Made by a program: the position numbers and the translations under genes
Origin: Candidatus Kuenenia stuttgartensis
Lineage (GTDB): Bacteria; Planctomycetota; UBA11346
Assembly (NCBI GenBank): GCA_945876185.1
Contig: CAMCMZ010000026.1
Span: 1 to 46,859, forward strand
Direction: 5' to 3'
Length of the DNA stretch: 46,859 bases
Notes under the pieces: generated by a model
Told to the model about the DNA's origin: nothing
What the model saw: only the letters and a program-made list of their open reading frames with translations
The model's database searches: none
In this document: positions 18,156 to 27,208 of the stretch, piece by piece
Numbering within the stretch: the stretch's first letter is position 1
Layout of the letters: each line of letters starts with the position of its first letter

Positions 18156-19943
18156 TCAATGGTCGCCGATCAGGCAGACCTGGTCGATGATCTTGGGTGG
18201 CACCACCAGATCGAGATTGCCCGAGGCGTCGGTGGTGACCGCCGTCTGGCTGCGTTCGTCACCGCTGAGCATATCGAGCCAGCGGCAGGTGAATTTTGTC
18301 TTCTTCTTCATTCCGCCCAGGCGCACCGTCACCGGAACACCCAGGGTCGGGCGGTCTTTGCCTTCTTCGAGATGACGGTGCCAGGTGTCGAGGCGCAGTT
18401 GCGGCCAGATCAGTCCCTGGCTGGGCGACTGCCAGCCGAGCACGCGCACGGGGCCATCCTTGCCCGGCTGGAGCGGGGCGAGGTCGCGGTCGCGCCAGTT
18501 CACCCGCGCTACGACCGCTGCCAGGCCGCGATAAACCGGCCACAGGCCGCGCGCGTCGATGTAGTTGTCCCACCACCAGTTCATCGCCGGGCCATAGCCG
18601 CCCAGCATCAGGCCGGCCCAGGCCTGCTGGCGCAGGAGCAGGCCGGTGCGGTCGTGATCGTTGCCGGGGTTGTGTTCGTTGGTGCCCTGGAAGCCGACCT
18701 CGCTGAAGCAGAACGCGCGCTTCAGCTTGTTGGCGCGGTCGGCATAGCCGACCAGCATCTGCACCCCGTCGCGGGTGCCGACGCGGTAAAGACCAAGCGG
18801 ATCCGCCCATTCCATGACGTAGCCGTGCATCTGCACGAGGTCGAGTCCGGGCAGGCCCATGACGCGGTCCCAGTCGGTGCCGGCCCAACTGATCGAATGC
18901 AGGCGATCGTCCCCATCCGCCTCCTTGATGGCGATGGCGGCGGCCTTGACCCAGGGCAGGGCTTTTTCCCGGATCGGCTGGGCCATGTCGATTTCATTAC
19001 ACAATTCCCACGCCGCGATGGTGTCGTCGGCACCCCAACGGGCCATGAGGTACGCCAGCTTGCGCCGATATTGATCCGGCACTGGCACGGCCAGGAACGC
19101 ATCCAGCCGGCTCGCAAGGGCGGCGGTCGGATCTGCCTTCGGTTCGCCATACGGCACATTCTTGCCGTGCAGCAGGTCGTGGTGGTTGTCGATGACCACG
19201 GTCAGGCGCAGGCCATTGCGGCGTGCGAGGGCCAGGATGCGGTCGAACAACCAGGCGTGGTCGAGGCGATAGGCGTCCGGCGCGGTGCCTTCGATCTGGC
19301 CGCACCACGACGCCATCCAAACCCGGGCATGGGTGCCGCCGGCTTCCTTGAGGGCAGTGAAATAGCGGGTGAAACCGGCCAGGCGGTCAGGACCGTTGGC
19401 CCAGGCGATATTCGGGCCGATCGCCACGAAGATGCTTCCATCGGCGAAAGCCAGCATGCGCGGATTGTCGCGGCTGACCCTGAGCGGCCCGACCGGCCCG
19501 GCCGCCGGCGCAACTAGGAATGAACCGCGCGCGAGTTCGCGCCCCTGCGGTGAACGAAGGATCCAGCCAAACTGGCCCACCTTGCGCGCGGTGTGGCGGA
19601 AGCGCAAGCGCGGTTCGCCCTCGGGGATGTATTCAGGCTCGCCTGCCCGCTTGGCGGGATCGGGTACTTGCCGATGGCTGCGGTCGAGGAAGGCGCGGCG
19701 GGTCCGCGTCACCGTGCCATCCGGCGGCTCGATGATGTCCAGGCGTGGCGTCGCGCCGACATCGGTGACCAACCATGCGGGATCGGGTTCGCTGACTTCC
19801 CATTCCAGGAGGTCGTCGGCCTTGACCGTGCCGGGGGCGAAACAGGCCTTCAGCGCGGGGCCGTCACCAGCGGACAGGACTGGGCCGATGGCGGTCACGA
19901 GGCCCAGCGCCAGGGCGAAGAAGACAGCGGCTACCTGGGCCAT
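18156..19943 (-). CDS. Exported GH5-like glycoside hydrolase with N-terminal beta-sandwich
   Basis: This 595-residue protein starts with a signal peptide (AAVFFALALGLVTAIGPVLS). A beta-sandwich domain resembling DUF5060 follows (about residues 28-148), and then a TIM-barrel retaining glycosidase. The acid/base is probably Glu317 in WELCNEID and the nucleophile Glu415 in FCFSEVGFQG, the two-Glu layout of clan GH-A. NHHD near residue 253 fits the barrel active-site rim. A C-terminal beta region follows. Substrate is unknown. A CAGGAGAC ribosome site supports the ATG at 19943; the frame is open well upstream, but that part is antisense-like sequence of the glycosyltransferase gene. It overlaps the upstream GT by 13 bp and is followed by the deacetylase. 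Confidence 0.8.
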   Translation of the reverse strand: MAQVAAVFFALALGLVTAIGPVLSAGDGPALKACFAPGTVKADDLLEWEVSEPDPAWLVTDVGATPRLDIIEPPDGTVTRTRRAFLDRSHRQVPDPAKRAGEPEYIPEGEPRLRFRHTARKVGQFGWILRSPQGRELARGSFLVAPAAGPVGPLRVSRDNPRMLAFADGSIFVAIGPNIAWANGPDRLAGFTRYFTALKEAGGTHARVWMASWCGQIEGTAPDAYRLDHAWLFDRILALARRNGLRLTVVIDNHHDLLHGKNVPYGEPKADPTAALASRLDAFLAVPVPDQYRRKLAYLMARWGADDTIAAWELCNEIDMAQPIREKALPWVKAAAIAIKEADGDDRLHSISWAGTDWDRVMGLPGLDLVQMHGYVMEWADPLGLYRVGTRDGVQMLVGYADRANKLKRAFCFSEVGFQGTNEHNPGNDHDRTGLLLRQQAWAGLMLGGYGPAMNWWWDNYIDARGLWPVYRGLAAVVARVNWRDRDLAPLQPGKDGPVRVLGWQSPSQGLIWPQLRLDTWHRHLEEGKDRPTLGVPVTVRLGGMKKKTKFTCRWLDMLSGDERSQTAVTTDASGNLDLVVPPKIIDQVCLIGDH

Positions 19944-21049
19944 TGGACGATGTCTCCTGCGGCGCTGCGTTCTGCCGTGGCTGCATATAGCTCGGCCCAG
20001 GCCGCCGCCAATGCCTGCGGCGACAGCGCGGCCGCCAGCGCGGCGGCGCCCGGGGCGACTCCGGTCTGTACGGCGCGCCGGCAGGCGGCGGCGAGGGCTG
20101 GCGCGTCGCGGATCGCCGGATGGATCGCGCCGACGGCCGCGAGGTCGGCCAGGCCGCCGACCGGCGGTGCGACCACTGGGATGCCCAGGCCCATGGCCTC
20201 GACGGCGGCGATCGGCAAGCCTTCGTTGCGACTGGTCATGAGCAGGATCGTGGTGACCGCGAGCGCCTCGCCCGCCGGGACCTGCCCGGCCCAATGGACG
20301 CGCAGGCCGCGTTCCCGCGCCAGGCGCTCGGCCGGCGCGCGCAGCGGACCTTCGCCGCAAACGAGCCCCTGCACCGGGATCTGCGCGGCGAGCGCGGCGA
20401 AGGCGTCCAACCACAGAAACGGATCCTTCACCGGGACCAGCCGGCCAAGAAAACCGACCACCGGCAAACCGGGCGCGAGCGCGGCGTGCCACGCGGCAGC
20501 ACTGGGCGTCACCGGCTCGACCGGCGGCGGCAGACAGCTCCAGCGGTCAGGCATGCCGATGCGGAAATCGTCGCGCAGTTCGCGCACCTGACCCGGGGTC
20601 AGCGCATGGTGCCGGTGGCGACCGGCGGCCAGGCGTTCGATCCCGGCGATGGCGGCGGAAGCCAGCGGTGGGAAATAGCCGGTCAGGACATGGCCGTGGT
20701 AGGTGTGCAGGCACGGTATCCCGAGCCAGCCGGCGATCGTCCGCCCGAGCAGGCCGGCCTTGGCGGTATGGGTGTGGACCACGTCCGGCCGCAAGACGTT
20801 CAGCCGGGCGTAGATCCAGCCCAAGGCCCGCAGATCGCCCAGGCCGGGTGTACGCCCCAGACCGGGGACGCGCTCGACCACCGCCCCGGCTGCGGCAACC
20901 AATCCGGCGTCATCCGGTTCGCCGGCCGGGCAGGCACCGCAGAGCACCCGGTGCTCGATGCCGTGGGGAACGGTGGCGCGCACCACCGCCGCGATGACCC
21001 GAGCCGGTCCGCCGGCGTTCAAGCGGGCGATGAGGTGGACGATCCGCAC
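19931..21049 (-). CDS. Glycosyltransferase family 4 (GT-B fold)
   Basis: This transfers a sugar from an activated donor, probably at the inner face of the membrane. The N-terminal Rossmann half starts RIVHLIARLNAGGPARVI and contains VVHTHTAKAGLLGR and LHTYHGHVL, typical of GT4. The C-terminal half has GFLGRLVPVKDP and the donor-site E-x7-E motif in SRNEGLPIAAVEAMGLGIPV. The GTG at 21049 is chosen because RIVHLI is the normal first strand; this gives 372 residues. An ATG 30 codons upstream would add an Arg-rich leader without family support. It is the first gene of a three-gene minus-strand operon with an exported hydrolase and deacetylase, suggesting a role in making or turning over a surface polysaccharide. 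Confidence 0.85.
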   Translation of the reverse strand: MRIVHLIARLNAGGPARVIAAVVRATVPHGIEHRVLCGACPAGEPDDAGLVAAAGAVVERVPGLGRTPGLGDLRALGWIYARLNVLRPDVVHTHTAKAGLLGRTIAGWLGIPCLHTYHGHVLTGYFPPLASAAIAGIERLAAGRHRHHALTPGQVRELRDDFRIGMPDRWSCLPPPVEPVTPSAAAWHAALAPGLPVVGFLGRLVPVKDPFLWLDAFAALAAQIPVQGLVCGEGPLRAPAERLARERGLRVHWAGQVPAGEALAVTTILLMTSRNEGLPIAAVEAMGLGIPVVAPPVGGLADLAAVGAIHPAIRDAPALAAACRRAVQTGVAPGAAALAAALSPQALAAAWAELYAATAERSAAGDIVQWPR

Positions 21050-21288
21050 GGCGCGAGCATGGCCGCCGGCCTTGCCCGGCCAACCGCGAAACCGTCGACC
21101 GAGAGTCGGCCGTCGCCGCGCCAACGCGGCAAAAACCACGATATTTCGCGGTCACCAGCGTCTGATCCACTCCCTGGTGGTGTTTTCCCGGCCGCCTTGC
21201 GGACCTAATGGCCGGATCCAGGATGCCGGCCGCCTCTCACCGTGCGCATTCCGCGCGCGGCAGGCCACCCGCCATCGGGAGACTGCCC

Positions 21289-22503
21289 ATGTCCTCGCCG
21301 CGTCGGCCGCGCACCCTGCCCCTGCTGCTCGCCATCGCCGCCGCCTGCCCGGCGTTGGCCGGTGAGGCGGCCACAGATGAGCAGTACCAGAAGGAACTCG
21401 CGGGGCTCAAGGCCCTGACCGAGAACCGCGATCTGGAACTGTTCGAACTGTCCTGCGAACCGCTCGCCCTCGACCGCATCGTGGTCACCAGCAAGACCGG
21501 CGCGACGCGCGCCTTCAACTACCTCGTCTTCCGCCTGCGCAATCTCGCCACCGACTCGACCAAGGCCCTCGCGCTCAAGGCCAAGGGCTACAACGAAGTC
21601 CTGCAAGAGATGGCCGAGAAGTACAAGGACACCAAGATCGACCAGGACGGCGGGGTCAAACTCAAGGTCGACGGCGTCAGCGATCCCAAGGAAGCGATCA
21701 TCCTGGAGCGCCAGGAAGGCAAGCCCAAGCAGCGCACGGTGAACCTGAGCGTGGTCGCCTGGGATGAACGCGGCAGCCGCGTCCAATTGCTCGAATACCC
21801 GGCCGGTGCGACGCCGCAGTACACCTGGCAGTTCCCGGATCTGGGCAGCGAAAGCCGGGCCAGCACCTACCGCCACGTGCACGACCTGATCGAAGAAAAA
21901 CTGCACCGCAAACTGTTCAGCCCGGATCAGATCCGCGCCACCAAGCTGGAACCCTTCGACGGCGTCAAGCGCATTGAGACCGATGACATCGAGAGCTCCA
22001 AATACGACACCAAGGGTTGGTTCGCGGGCGAAACCTATGGCCTGGTCATCTTCGACAAGTTCAGCGAACGCGGCCAGAAGATCACCATCGAACTGCGCGG
22101 CCTGAGCAACAAATTCCGCGTCCGCGCGCCGCCTTCACAGGCGGGCAAGGTCGACAACTACCTCGAAACACGCTACCAGCGCCGCACCTTCGTGCTCACC
22201 TACGACTGGCCGGGCGACGAATACTTCCGCCATGAGGACACCTTCCGCCTCCTCAGCGCCGGCTACCAGTGGGTCGACACCTTCATCCGCCAGGACGTTC
22301 GCGCCAGCATCGCCACCACCAAGTATTACTTCGACAACATCACCACCGCCGACGGCAGCCGCCAGGCTTCGGTCGAAGAACAGTTGTGGGACCAGTACCG
22401 CGCGACCCGCAGCGGTTCCGGCAAGGGCAAGGATCTCCCCGACTTCGAATCCCAGGTGAAAGACCTCGACCAGCGCATCCAGGGCGAGAAGAAGGCGCCG
22501 TGA
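21289..22503 (+). CDS. Exported protein of unknown function
   Basis: I do not recognise a family. The 404-residue product has a clear signal peptide (RTLPLLLAIAAACPALAGEA, with cleavage probably after ALA) and then a mixed soluble region. This has charged helices (ALKAKGYNEVLQEMAEKYK) and beta-rich parts with many aromatic residues (YQRRTFVLTYDWPGDEYFRH). The C-terminus is Lys/Glu/Asp-rich. A GGGAGA ribosome site supports the ATG at 21289. Its stop overlaps the GTG of a 38-codon ORF, which in turn overlaps the propeller lipoprotein gene, so the three are one transcript. The three probably act in the envelope together. Confidence 0.75.
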   Translation: MSSPRRPRTLPLLLAIAAACPALAGEAATDEQYQKELAGLKALTENRDLELFELSCEPLALDRIVVTSKTGATRAFNYLVFRLRNLATDSTKALALKAKGYNEVLQEMAEKYKDTKIDQDGGVKLKVDGVSDPKEAIILERQEGKPKQRTVNLSVVAWDERGSRVQLLEYPAGATPQYTWQFPDLGSESRASTYRHVHDLIEEKLHRKLFSPDQIRATKLEPFDGVKRIETDDIESSKYDTKGWFAGETYGLVIFDKFSERGQKITIELRGLSNKFRVRAPPSQAGKVDNYLETRYQRRTFVLTYDWPGDEYFRHEDTFRLLSAGYQWVDTFIRQDVRASIATTKYYFDNITTADGSRQASVEEQLWDQYRATRSGSGKGKDLPDFESQVKDLDQRIQGEKKAP

Positions 22504-22616
22504 GGACCGTCGTGGAGCACGTCGTTGCCGGTCTTCTCGCCCAATCCCAAGCGACCGGCGGCGGGTATTTCGCCGATCCCGTCGCTGCCGCCATCCTCAA
22601 GGAGACCGCACGGTGA
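22500..22616 (+). CDS. Micro-ORF (38 codons) between two envelope genes
   Basis: The GTG at 22500 overlaps the TGA of the upstream gene (GTGA), and the ORF's own TGA overlaps the GTG of the downstream gene (GTGA again). The peptide reads RTVVEHVVAGLLAQSQATGG in its first half and ends AAAILKETAR. It has no signal or membrane segment and no family I recognise. The AAGGAG ribosome site of the next gene lies within its last codons, so the ORF could be a translational relay, a genuine small protein, or chance. The double overlap without a frame gap is the only evidence for translation. Confidence 0.45.
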   Translation: MRTVVEHVVAGLLAQSQATGGGYFADPVAAAILKETAR

Positions 22617-24142
22617 ACACGGTCGCCCGCTCCCGCATTCTCTCTTCCACCCGGGCCATCGCGCGGGCGGCTATGCCGGCCATCGCCCTGACGCTGATGC
22701 TCGGCGCCTGCGGCCGCCAGCCGGTCACCGGCCCCAGCGGCGATGCCGCCCTGAACGCAGCGACCGCGCCGAGCACCTTGGCCAACGCGGTCGAACGCCA
22801 GCTCAAGGACACGTATCTGCAGCGAAACTGGGAGGTCGAACTGCCCCGGCCGGTGCATACCACCTGGATCAGCCCGCAGGTGCCGGAATTGCTCTTCGTC
22901 CAGTTGCGCGAGACCAACGAGATCTACGCCATCGACGCGATGAGCGGCAACACCCGGTGGACCTCCGCCCGCCTACCCAAGCCGATCGACCCGCGCCATC
23001 CGCCAAGCTGCCAGCGTCTGGTCATCCGCGGTGCTGGCAGCGCCAAGGGCGTGGCCCAGACCTACAACGACGACCGCCTGTACCTGATTTCGGATGACCT
23101 GCTGTTCTGCATCGAATGCGTCAGTGGTCAGGTGGTCTGGCGCTATCGCCTGCCGTTCTCTGCCTCGACCGGCCCGCTCGCGATCGGACCCGCCGGCACC
23201 ACCCGCATCTTCATCGGTGACTGGGACGGCCGCGTCCAGGTCGTGACCCCGTTCCCGATGCCGCGCCAGGCGTGGCAGTTCAATGTCCATGGCCTGATCT
23301 CGTCGATCCCGGTCGAGCGAGAAGACATCGCCTACGTCACCAACCACCAGGGCCAGGTGCAGAGCTTCCGGCTCGACCGTGGCGACGGCCCGCTGTGGTC
23401 GTTCAAGGCCGGTGGACCTATCAAGGGTTCGGTCGCGGTGCGCAACAGCTGGCTGTTCGTCGGCAGTGACGACAACATCCTCTTCGCCCTCAACCGCCTG
23501 GACGGACATGAGATCGGGCATCTCAATTTCTACGCCCCGATCCGCCGCGCCCCGTTCACCTTCAACCCGGAACAGCAGCGCGTCTACCTCTGGACCACCG
23601 ACGCCGATCCTGCCCTGGGCGGCCTGTGGGCGGTGAAGACGGTGCCCGGCAAGATCCCCTTCACCAACGTGCAGAACCGCGATCCGCGCGAGGTCATGCG
23701 CATGGCCACCGAATGGTACCAGCCCGGCCTGACCAAGCTGGTCGGCTCGACCCCGGAGCACCTGCTCTGCCTCGCCCCGACCGGCACCAAGGTCGCCGCC
23801 GTCAACCGCCAGAGCGGCAAGATCGACTGGTACTGGAACGCCGCCGAGGAACGCATCACCGCCGCCAAGGCCGCGCGTAAGGATCCGGCGAAGCTCGTCC
23901 ACATCACCCAGTACCACGACGCGACCAACCGCAACCGCTCGATCTACACCGCCGACACCGCTGGCCTGCTGGTCTCCTATCGCATGCTCGGCTACGCCCC
24001 GGGCGATGCCGCCCCGGTGGTAGCCATCGCCGCCACGGCCGACGCCGAGCACGTCCTGGCACCCAAGAAGGCCAAGCAGCCCGCCGCCGACGCGGCGAAG
24101 CCAACTGCTGATGCAGCCAAGCCGGCGGATCCGCCGAAATAA
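22613..24142 (+). CDS. PQQ-type beta-propeller lipoprotein
   Basis: This is a probable outer-surface or periplasmic scaffold. The 509-residue product has an N-terminal signal with a lipobox (LTLMLGAC, Cys about residue 33), then blades of an eight-bladed PQQ/quinoprotein-like propeller. Recurrent motifs include YAIDAMSGNTRWTSARL, ECVSGQVVWRYRL, IFIGDWDGRVQVV, SFRLDRGDGPLWSFKAGGPI and AVNRQSGKIDWYWN. The C-terminal tail is a low-complexity Ala/Lys/Pro/Asp segment. The GTG at 22613 is supported by a strong AAGGAG site 7 bp upstream. It resembles BamB in fold only; nothing shows that it belongs to the BAM complex. It is last in the 21289-24142 operon. Confidence 0.75.
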   Translation: MNTVARSRILSSTRAIARAAMPAIALTLMLGACGRQPVTGPSGDAALNAATAPSTLANAVERQLKDTYLQRNWEVELPRPVHTTWISPQVPELLFVQLRETNEIYAIDAMSGNTRWTSARLPKPIDPRHPPSCQRLVIRGAGSAKGVAQTYNDDRLYLISDDLLFCIECVSGQVVWRYRLPFSASTGPLAIGPAGTTRIFIGDWDGRVQVVTPFPMPRQAWQFNVHGLISSIPVEREDIAYVTNHQGQVQSFRLDRGDGPLWSFKAGGPIKGSVAVRNSWLFVGSDDNILFALNRLDGHEIGHLNFYAPIRRAPFTFNPEQQRVYLWTTDADPALGGLWAVKTVPGKIPFTNVQNRDPREVMRMATEWYQPGLTKLVGSTPEHLLCLAPTGTKVAAVNRQSGKIDWYWNAAEERITAAKAARKDPAKLVHITQYHDATNRNRSIYTADTAGLLVSYRMLGYAPGDAAPVVAIAATADAEHVLAPKKAKQPAADAAKPTADAAKPADPPK

Positions 24143-24243
24143 TCCAAGTCACCGTCTGGGACGATTCACCAGGTGGCACAGCTGGTCGCGCGACGGCGTC
24201 AAGATCCTGGACGGGTGAACAGACGTGCCGTCGCTTTGCCCAG

Positions 24244-24840
24244 CTACCAGTCGGTGCCCTCATCGCGCAGCGCCTCCAGCCAGCGCAGGCTGTCGCTGAG
24301 GGCCTTCGCCCCGGTGCGCCGCCAGGGCGCAATGACGTTGGTGAAGGCCACCGCATCCACGCCAGTAGCGTGGCGGTTGGCGTGCAGCCACGTCAGCGGC
24401 CCCCGGGTCAGGCCGATGGCCTCGACCACCAGACCGAGGTCGGTCACCGCATCGGCGTTTTCCGCATCCTGGTCGAGGTCCAGCACGTCTTCGACCCGGC
24501 GGTAGGTGGTGAGGATGCCGGCCTCGGCCAGCCAGCGGTGCAGGGCCTCGCGCCGGGCGACGGCGGTGGCGCGCACGGCGGCAGGATCCAGTTCCGGGAA
24601 CGGCATGCCCGGTGGCGTCGGACCAGGCGGGATGATGCGGTCGCCCAGGCGGTGCTCGACGCGATGGAGTTGCAGGCGCACCAGGCCGAGCAGTTCCAGC
24701 CAACGTCGCGCGGTTGAAAGAACCACATCGTTGGCGGCCAACGTGCGGTCGCAGTCGTCGAGCCAGCGCAATTGCGCCAGATGCAAAGCGGACAATGCCG
24801 GACCGAGGCGGTCAGGAGTGGCGGGTTCAGGCCCGGACAT
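24244..24840 (-). CDS. Hypothetical protein (198 aa)
   Basis: No family was recognised. The product is mostly helical, Leu/Arg/Ala-rich (STARRWLELLGLVRLQLHRV, REALHRWLAEAGILTTYRRV), with a Pro-rich loop near residue 75 and several Trp. There is no signal peptide or membrane segment. The ATG ending 24840 (MSGPEPATPD) overlaps the stop of the upstream 77-aa gene by 14 bp, so the two are likely co-translated. The frame is open a little further upstream, without support for a longer protein. Confidence 0.55.
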   Translation of the reverse strand: MSGPEPATPDRLGPALSALHLAQLRWLDDCDRTLAANDVVLSTARRWLELLGLVRLQLHRVEHRLGDRIIPPGPTPPGMPFPELDPAAVRATAVARREALHRWLAEAGILTTYRRVEDVLDLDQDAENADAVTDLGLVVEAIGLTRGPLTWLHANRHATGVDAVAFTNVIAPWRRTGAKALSDSLRWLEALRDEGTDW

Positions 24841-25060
24841 CGACGAGGTGCTTCGCGGGTGAGAACGGATAGGCGGCGATCGCCGCATCCTGCGACGACA
24901 GGGCACGCGCCAATTGCGAAAACTGCGGCACGTCGCGAATCGGCTTGGTACCGCTGAGCGGCATGTGGCGCGGCAGGCGGGCGACCGGGCTCGACGGCAT
25001 CGGCCGACGGGCGACGGGATTCACGCGTTCAACCATCGCAGCGCGGAGGGAATCGGCCAT
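24827..25060 (-). CDS. Small hypothetical protein (77 aa)
   Basis: This is a short basic protein (ERVNPVARRPMPSSPVARLP ... FSQLARALSSQDAAIAAYPF) with no recognised domain and no signal peptide. Its evidence is positional: same strand as, and 14-bp overlap with, the following gene, and codon use like its neighbours. It might be expressed as the first gene of a two-gene unit. The ribosome site is poor. Confidence 0.45.
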   Translation of the reverse strand: MADSLRAAMVERVNPVARRPMPSSPVARLPRHMPLSGTKPIRDVPQFSQLARALSSQDAAIAAYPFSPAKHLVDVRA

Positions 25061-25254
25061 ACGGGAAGACTACCCTGGAAGGAATCGCAATGCCAGGTCG
25101 TGGCAGGGAAAGCCACTCCTCAAAGCCGGTCTCGGCGCTTGACACAGGGGTCGCAACACCAGACGCAGGTTTTACAGAAATACGTGCCCAAGGGTTGGAG
25201 AACGGCTTTAAATCCCTGGCCGAGACGAAGGCACACCGAGCGAAAGGATCTGGC

Positions 25255-25959
25255 ATGAACCTGCACCTGGTTTCCCGTTGGGCCGTGATCCTCCTGATCG
25301 GTTGCGCGGGGTCCTCCGTACTGGTCGCGGCCCAGGGCGTACCGCAAAAGGAGGCGCTTGAATACCGCACGATCGCAGCTGAACGAGGACCGACGCCGGT
25401 CCGCCTGGCGATCCTGTTGCCTCCAGGCGGGGGTGATCGTGCCATGGCTGATGCGGTTGTATCGTATCTCGGCACGGGCCTTGCAAAAGCTGGCTGGACC
25501 GTGGTGGTGCCCTACCTGCCAGGCAAGCTGGCGGGGAATATTGGTGGCCATCCAGACCGTGTACTAGCAACCCTCGCTGCGGTGCAGGCGAAGCCAGGCA
25601 TGGGCACGGGTCCAGTGCCCCTCTTGGGGGTGAGCAATGGCGGAAATGCAGCCGTGGCCATTGCCGCCAGCAACCCGGGTCGCTTCTCCCGGTTGGTCCT
25701 GCATCCAGGCGTGCCGGGCCAGAACCTGGGCAAGGGACTTGAGGGCCTGCCCGTGTGGCTGCGTATCGGAAAGAATGACGAACTCGGATGGGCCCAGGCC
25801 TTCCCCATGGCGGAATCAGGTCTGCTCAAAGCCAAGGCCAAACTCGATGCCAAACTTATCCCAGGCGGTCATTCCCCGCCCGTCGACTGGAATGCGCTTC
25901 TGACCTTCTTGGGCGATCCTCGGGTGAAAACCCCTGCGCCCGTTTCCGCCAAGCCCTGA
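25255..25959 (+). CDS. Exported alpha/beta hydrolase
   Basis: This is a probable serine esterase or lipase-like enzyme acting outside the cytoplasm. The 234-residue protein starts with a signal peptide (WAVILLIGCAGSSVLVAAQG, cleavage near residue 27). The nucleophile elbow is GVSNG with Ser127, the acid is probably Asp175 (GKNDELG), and the catalytic His is His206 (GGHSPP). The oxyanion region LLPPGGGDRAMAD fits the fold. Length matches small dienelactone-hydrolase/phospholipase-type members. An AAAGGA site supports the ATG at 25255; the frame is open upstream but without signal or domain. Substrate is unknown. It converges with ychF, 28 bp apart. Confidence 0.75.
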   Translation: MNLHLVSRWAVILLIGCAGSSVLVAAQGVPQKEALEYRTIAAERGPTPVRLAILLPPGGGDRAMADAVVSYLGTGLAKAGWTVVVPYLPGKLAGNIGGHPDRVLATLAAVQAKPGMGTGPVPLLGVSNGGNAAVAIAASNPGRFSRLVLHPGVPGQNLGKGLEGLPVWLRIGKNDELGWAQAFPMAESGLLKAKAKLDAKLIPGGHSPPVDWNALLTFLGDPRVKTPAPVSAKP

Positions 25960-25987
25960 CGGTCGGCCGCGACACCCGGATGGACGG

Positions 25988-27085
25988 TCAGCGATTGAAC
26001 AGGAAATGGCAGACGTCGCCGTCGGCCATGACGTAGTCCTTGCCTTCGGCGCGCAGGCGGCCGGCCTCGCGGCAGCCTTTTTCGCCTTTGAGACGCACGT
26101 AGTCGTCATAGCTCGCGACTTCCGCCCGGATGAAGCCCTTCTCGAAGTCGGTGTGGATGACGCCGGCGGCGCGCGGGGCCTTCCAGCCGCGCTGGATCTG
26201 CCAGGCACGAACCTCTTTTTCTCCGGCGGTGAAGTAGGTCGCGAGGTTGAGCAGGTCATAACCGGCGCGCACCAGGGTGTCGACGCCGGCCTCCTTGATG
26301 CCCATCTCGGCCATGAAGGCGGCGCGCTCGTCCGCGGCCAGGCTGACCAGTTCGGCCTCGATCTTGCCCGAGATCAGGATCGCGGTCGCGCCAACGTTTT
26401 TCGCGTGTGCCTGCACCGCCGCGCTCAGGCGGTTGCCGTTGGTGCGGATGTCGGTGTCGGCGATGTTGCAGACGAACAGCATCGCTTTCGCCGTGATCAG
26501 GTGGCAGTCGGCGATGTGCTTCAGCTCATCTTCGGTCAATCCCTGGGCCCGCGCCGGTTGCAGCGCCTTGAAGCCGGCCAGCACTTTTTCCAGCGTCGGC
26601 AAGGTTGCGGCGCACTCCTTGTCGTGGCTCGCGCGCCGCTTCATGCGATCGAGTTTGGCTTTGACCGTGTCTTCGTCCTTGAGCATCAATTCCAGATCGA
26701 TGATCTCGATGTCGCGCACCGGATCGATGCTGCCGTCGACGTGGATCACGTCGGGGTCCTCAAAGCAGCGCACGACGTGCAGCACGGCGTCGACGGTCTT
26801 GATGGCAGACAGGAACTCGTTGCCCTTGCCCTCGCCTTTGCTCGCGCCCTTCACCAGGCCGGCGATGTCGACGATCTCGATCTGGGTCGGGATCACCACG
26901 TTGGTCTTGGCGATGTCCTTGAGCACCCACAGGCGCGGATCCGGCACGTTCACCATGCCGGTGTTCGGTTCGATGGTGCAGAACGGGTAGTTCGCCGCCT
27001 GCGCCGCCTGGGTCTGGGTCAGCGCATTGAAGATGGTGCTCTTGCCGACGTTGGGCAGGCCGACGATACCGCAGTTGAAGCCCAT
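25988..27085 (-). CDS. ychF: Redox-regulated ATPase YchF (OLA1 family)
   Basis: YchF is a conserved Obg-family P-loop ATPase that associates with ribosomes. The 365-residue length is standard. G1 is GIVGLPNVGKST, followed by the YPFCTIEPNTGMVNVPDPR block and by G3, DIAGLVKGASKGEGKGNEFL. The central coiled-coil insert follows, then a LFVCNIADTD segment where a canonical G4 NKxD is absent, consistent with ATP rather than GTP preference. The C-terminal TGS-like domain includes TYFTAGEKEVRAWQI and FEKGFIRAEVASYDDYV. A strong GGAAGGAAAA site precedes the ATG at 27085. It stands alone; pth, its common neighbour, is not present. Confidence 0.95.
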   Translation of the reverse strand: MGFNCGIVGLPNVGKSTIFNALTQTQAAQAANYPFCTIEPNTGMVNVPDPRLWVLKDIAKTNVVIPTQIEIVDIAGLVKGASKGEGKGNEFLSAIKTVDAVLHVVRCFEDPDVIHVDGSIDPVRDIEIIDLELMLKDEDTVKAKLDRMKRRASHDKECAATLPTLEKVLAGFKALQPARAQGLTEDELKHIADCHLITAKAMLFVCNIADTDIRTNGNRLSAAVQAHAKNVGATAILISGKIEAELVSLAADERAAFMAEMGIKEAGVDTLVRAGYDLLNLATYFTAGEKEVRAWQIQRGWKAPRAAGVIHTDFEKGFIRAEVASYDDYVRLKGEKGCREAGRLRAEGKDYVMADGDVCHFLFNR

Positions 27086-27208
27086 GGTTTTCCTTCCGCG
27101 TGGAGGCGCGGGATGCTAGGTGGCGAGGCCCCGGCACAAGGCGCGCCAGGCAGCGCCGCTGCCTGGGGTTTGGTCATTCGGCCCCAATGGCACGGAAACG
27201 ATGGTAGA

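Noticed and set aside
22613..24142. BamB subunit of the outer-membrane assembly machinery
   Set aside because: It shares only the lipidated PQQ-propeller architecture; the neighbours are unrelated to BAM and der/hisS, the usual BamB neighbours, are absent.
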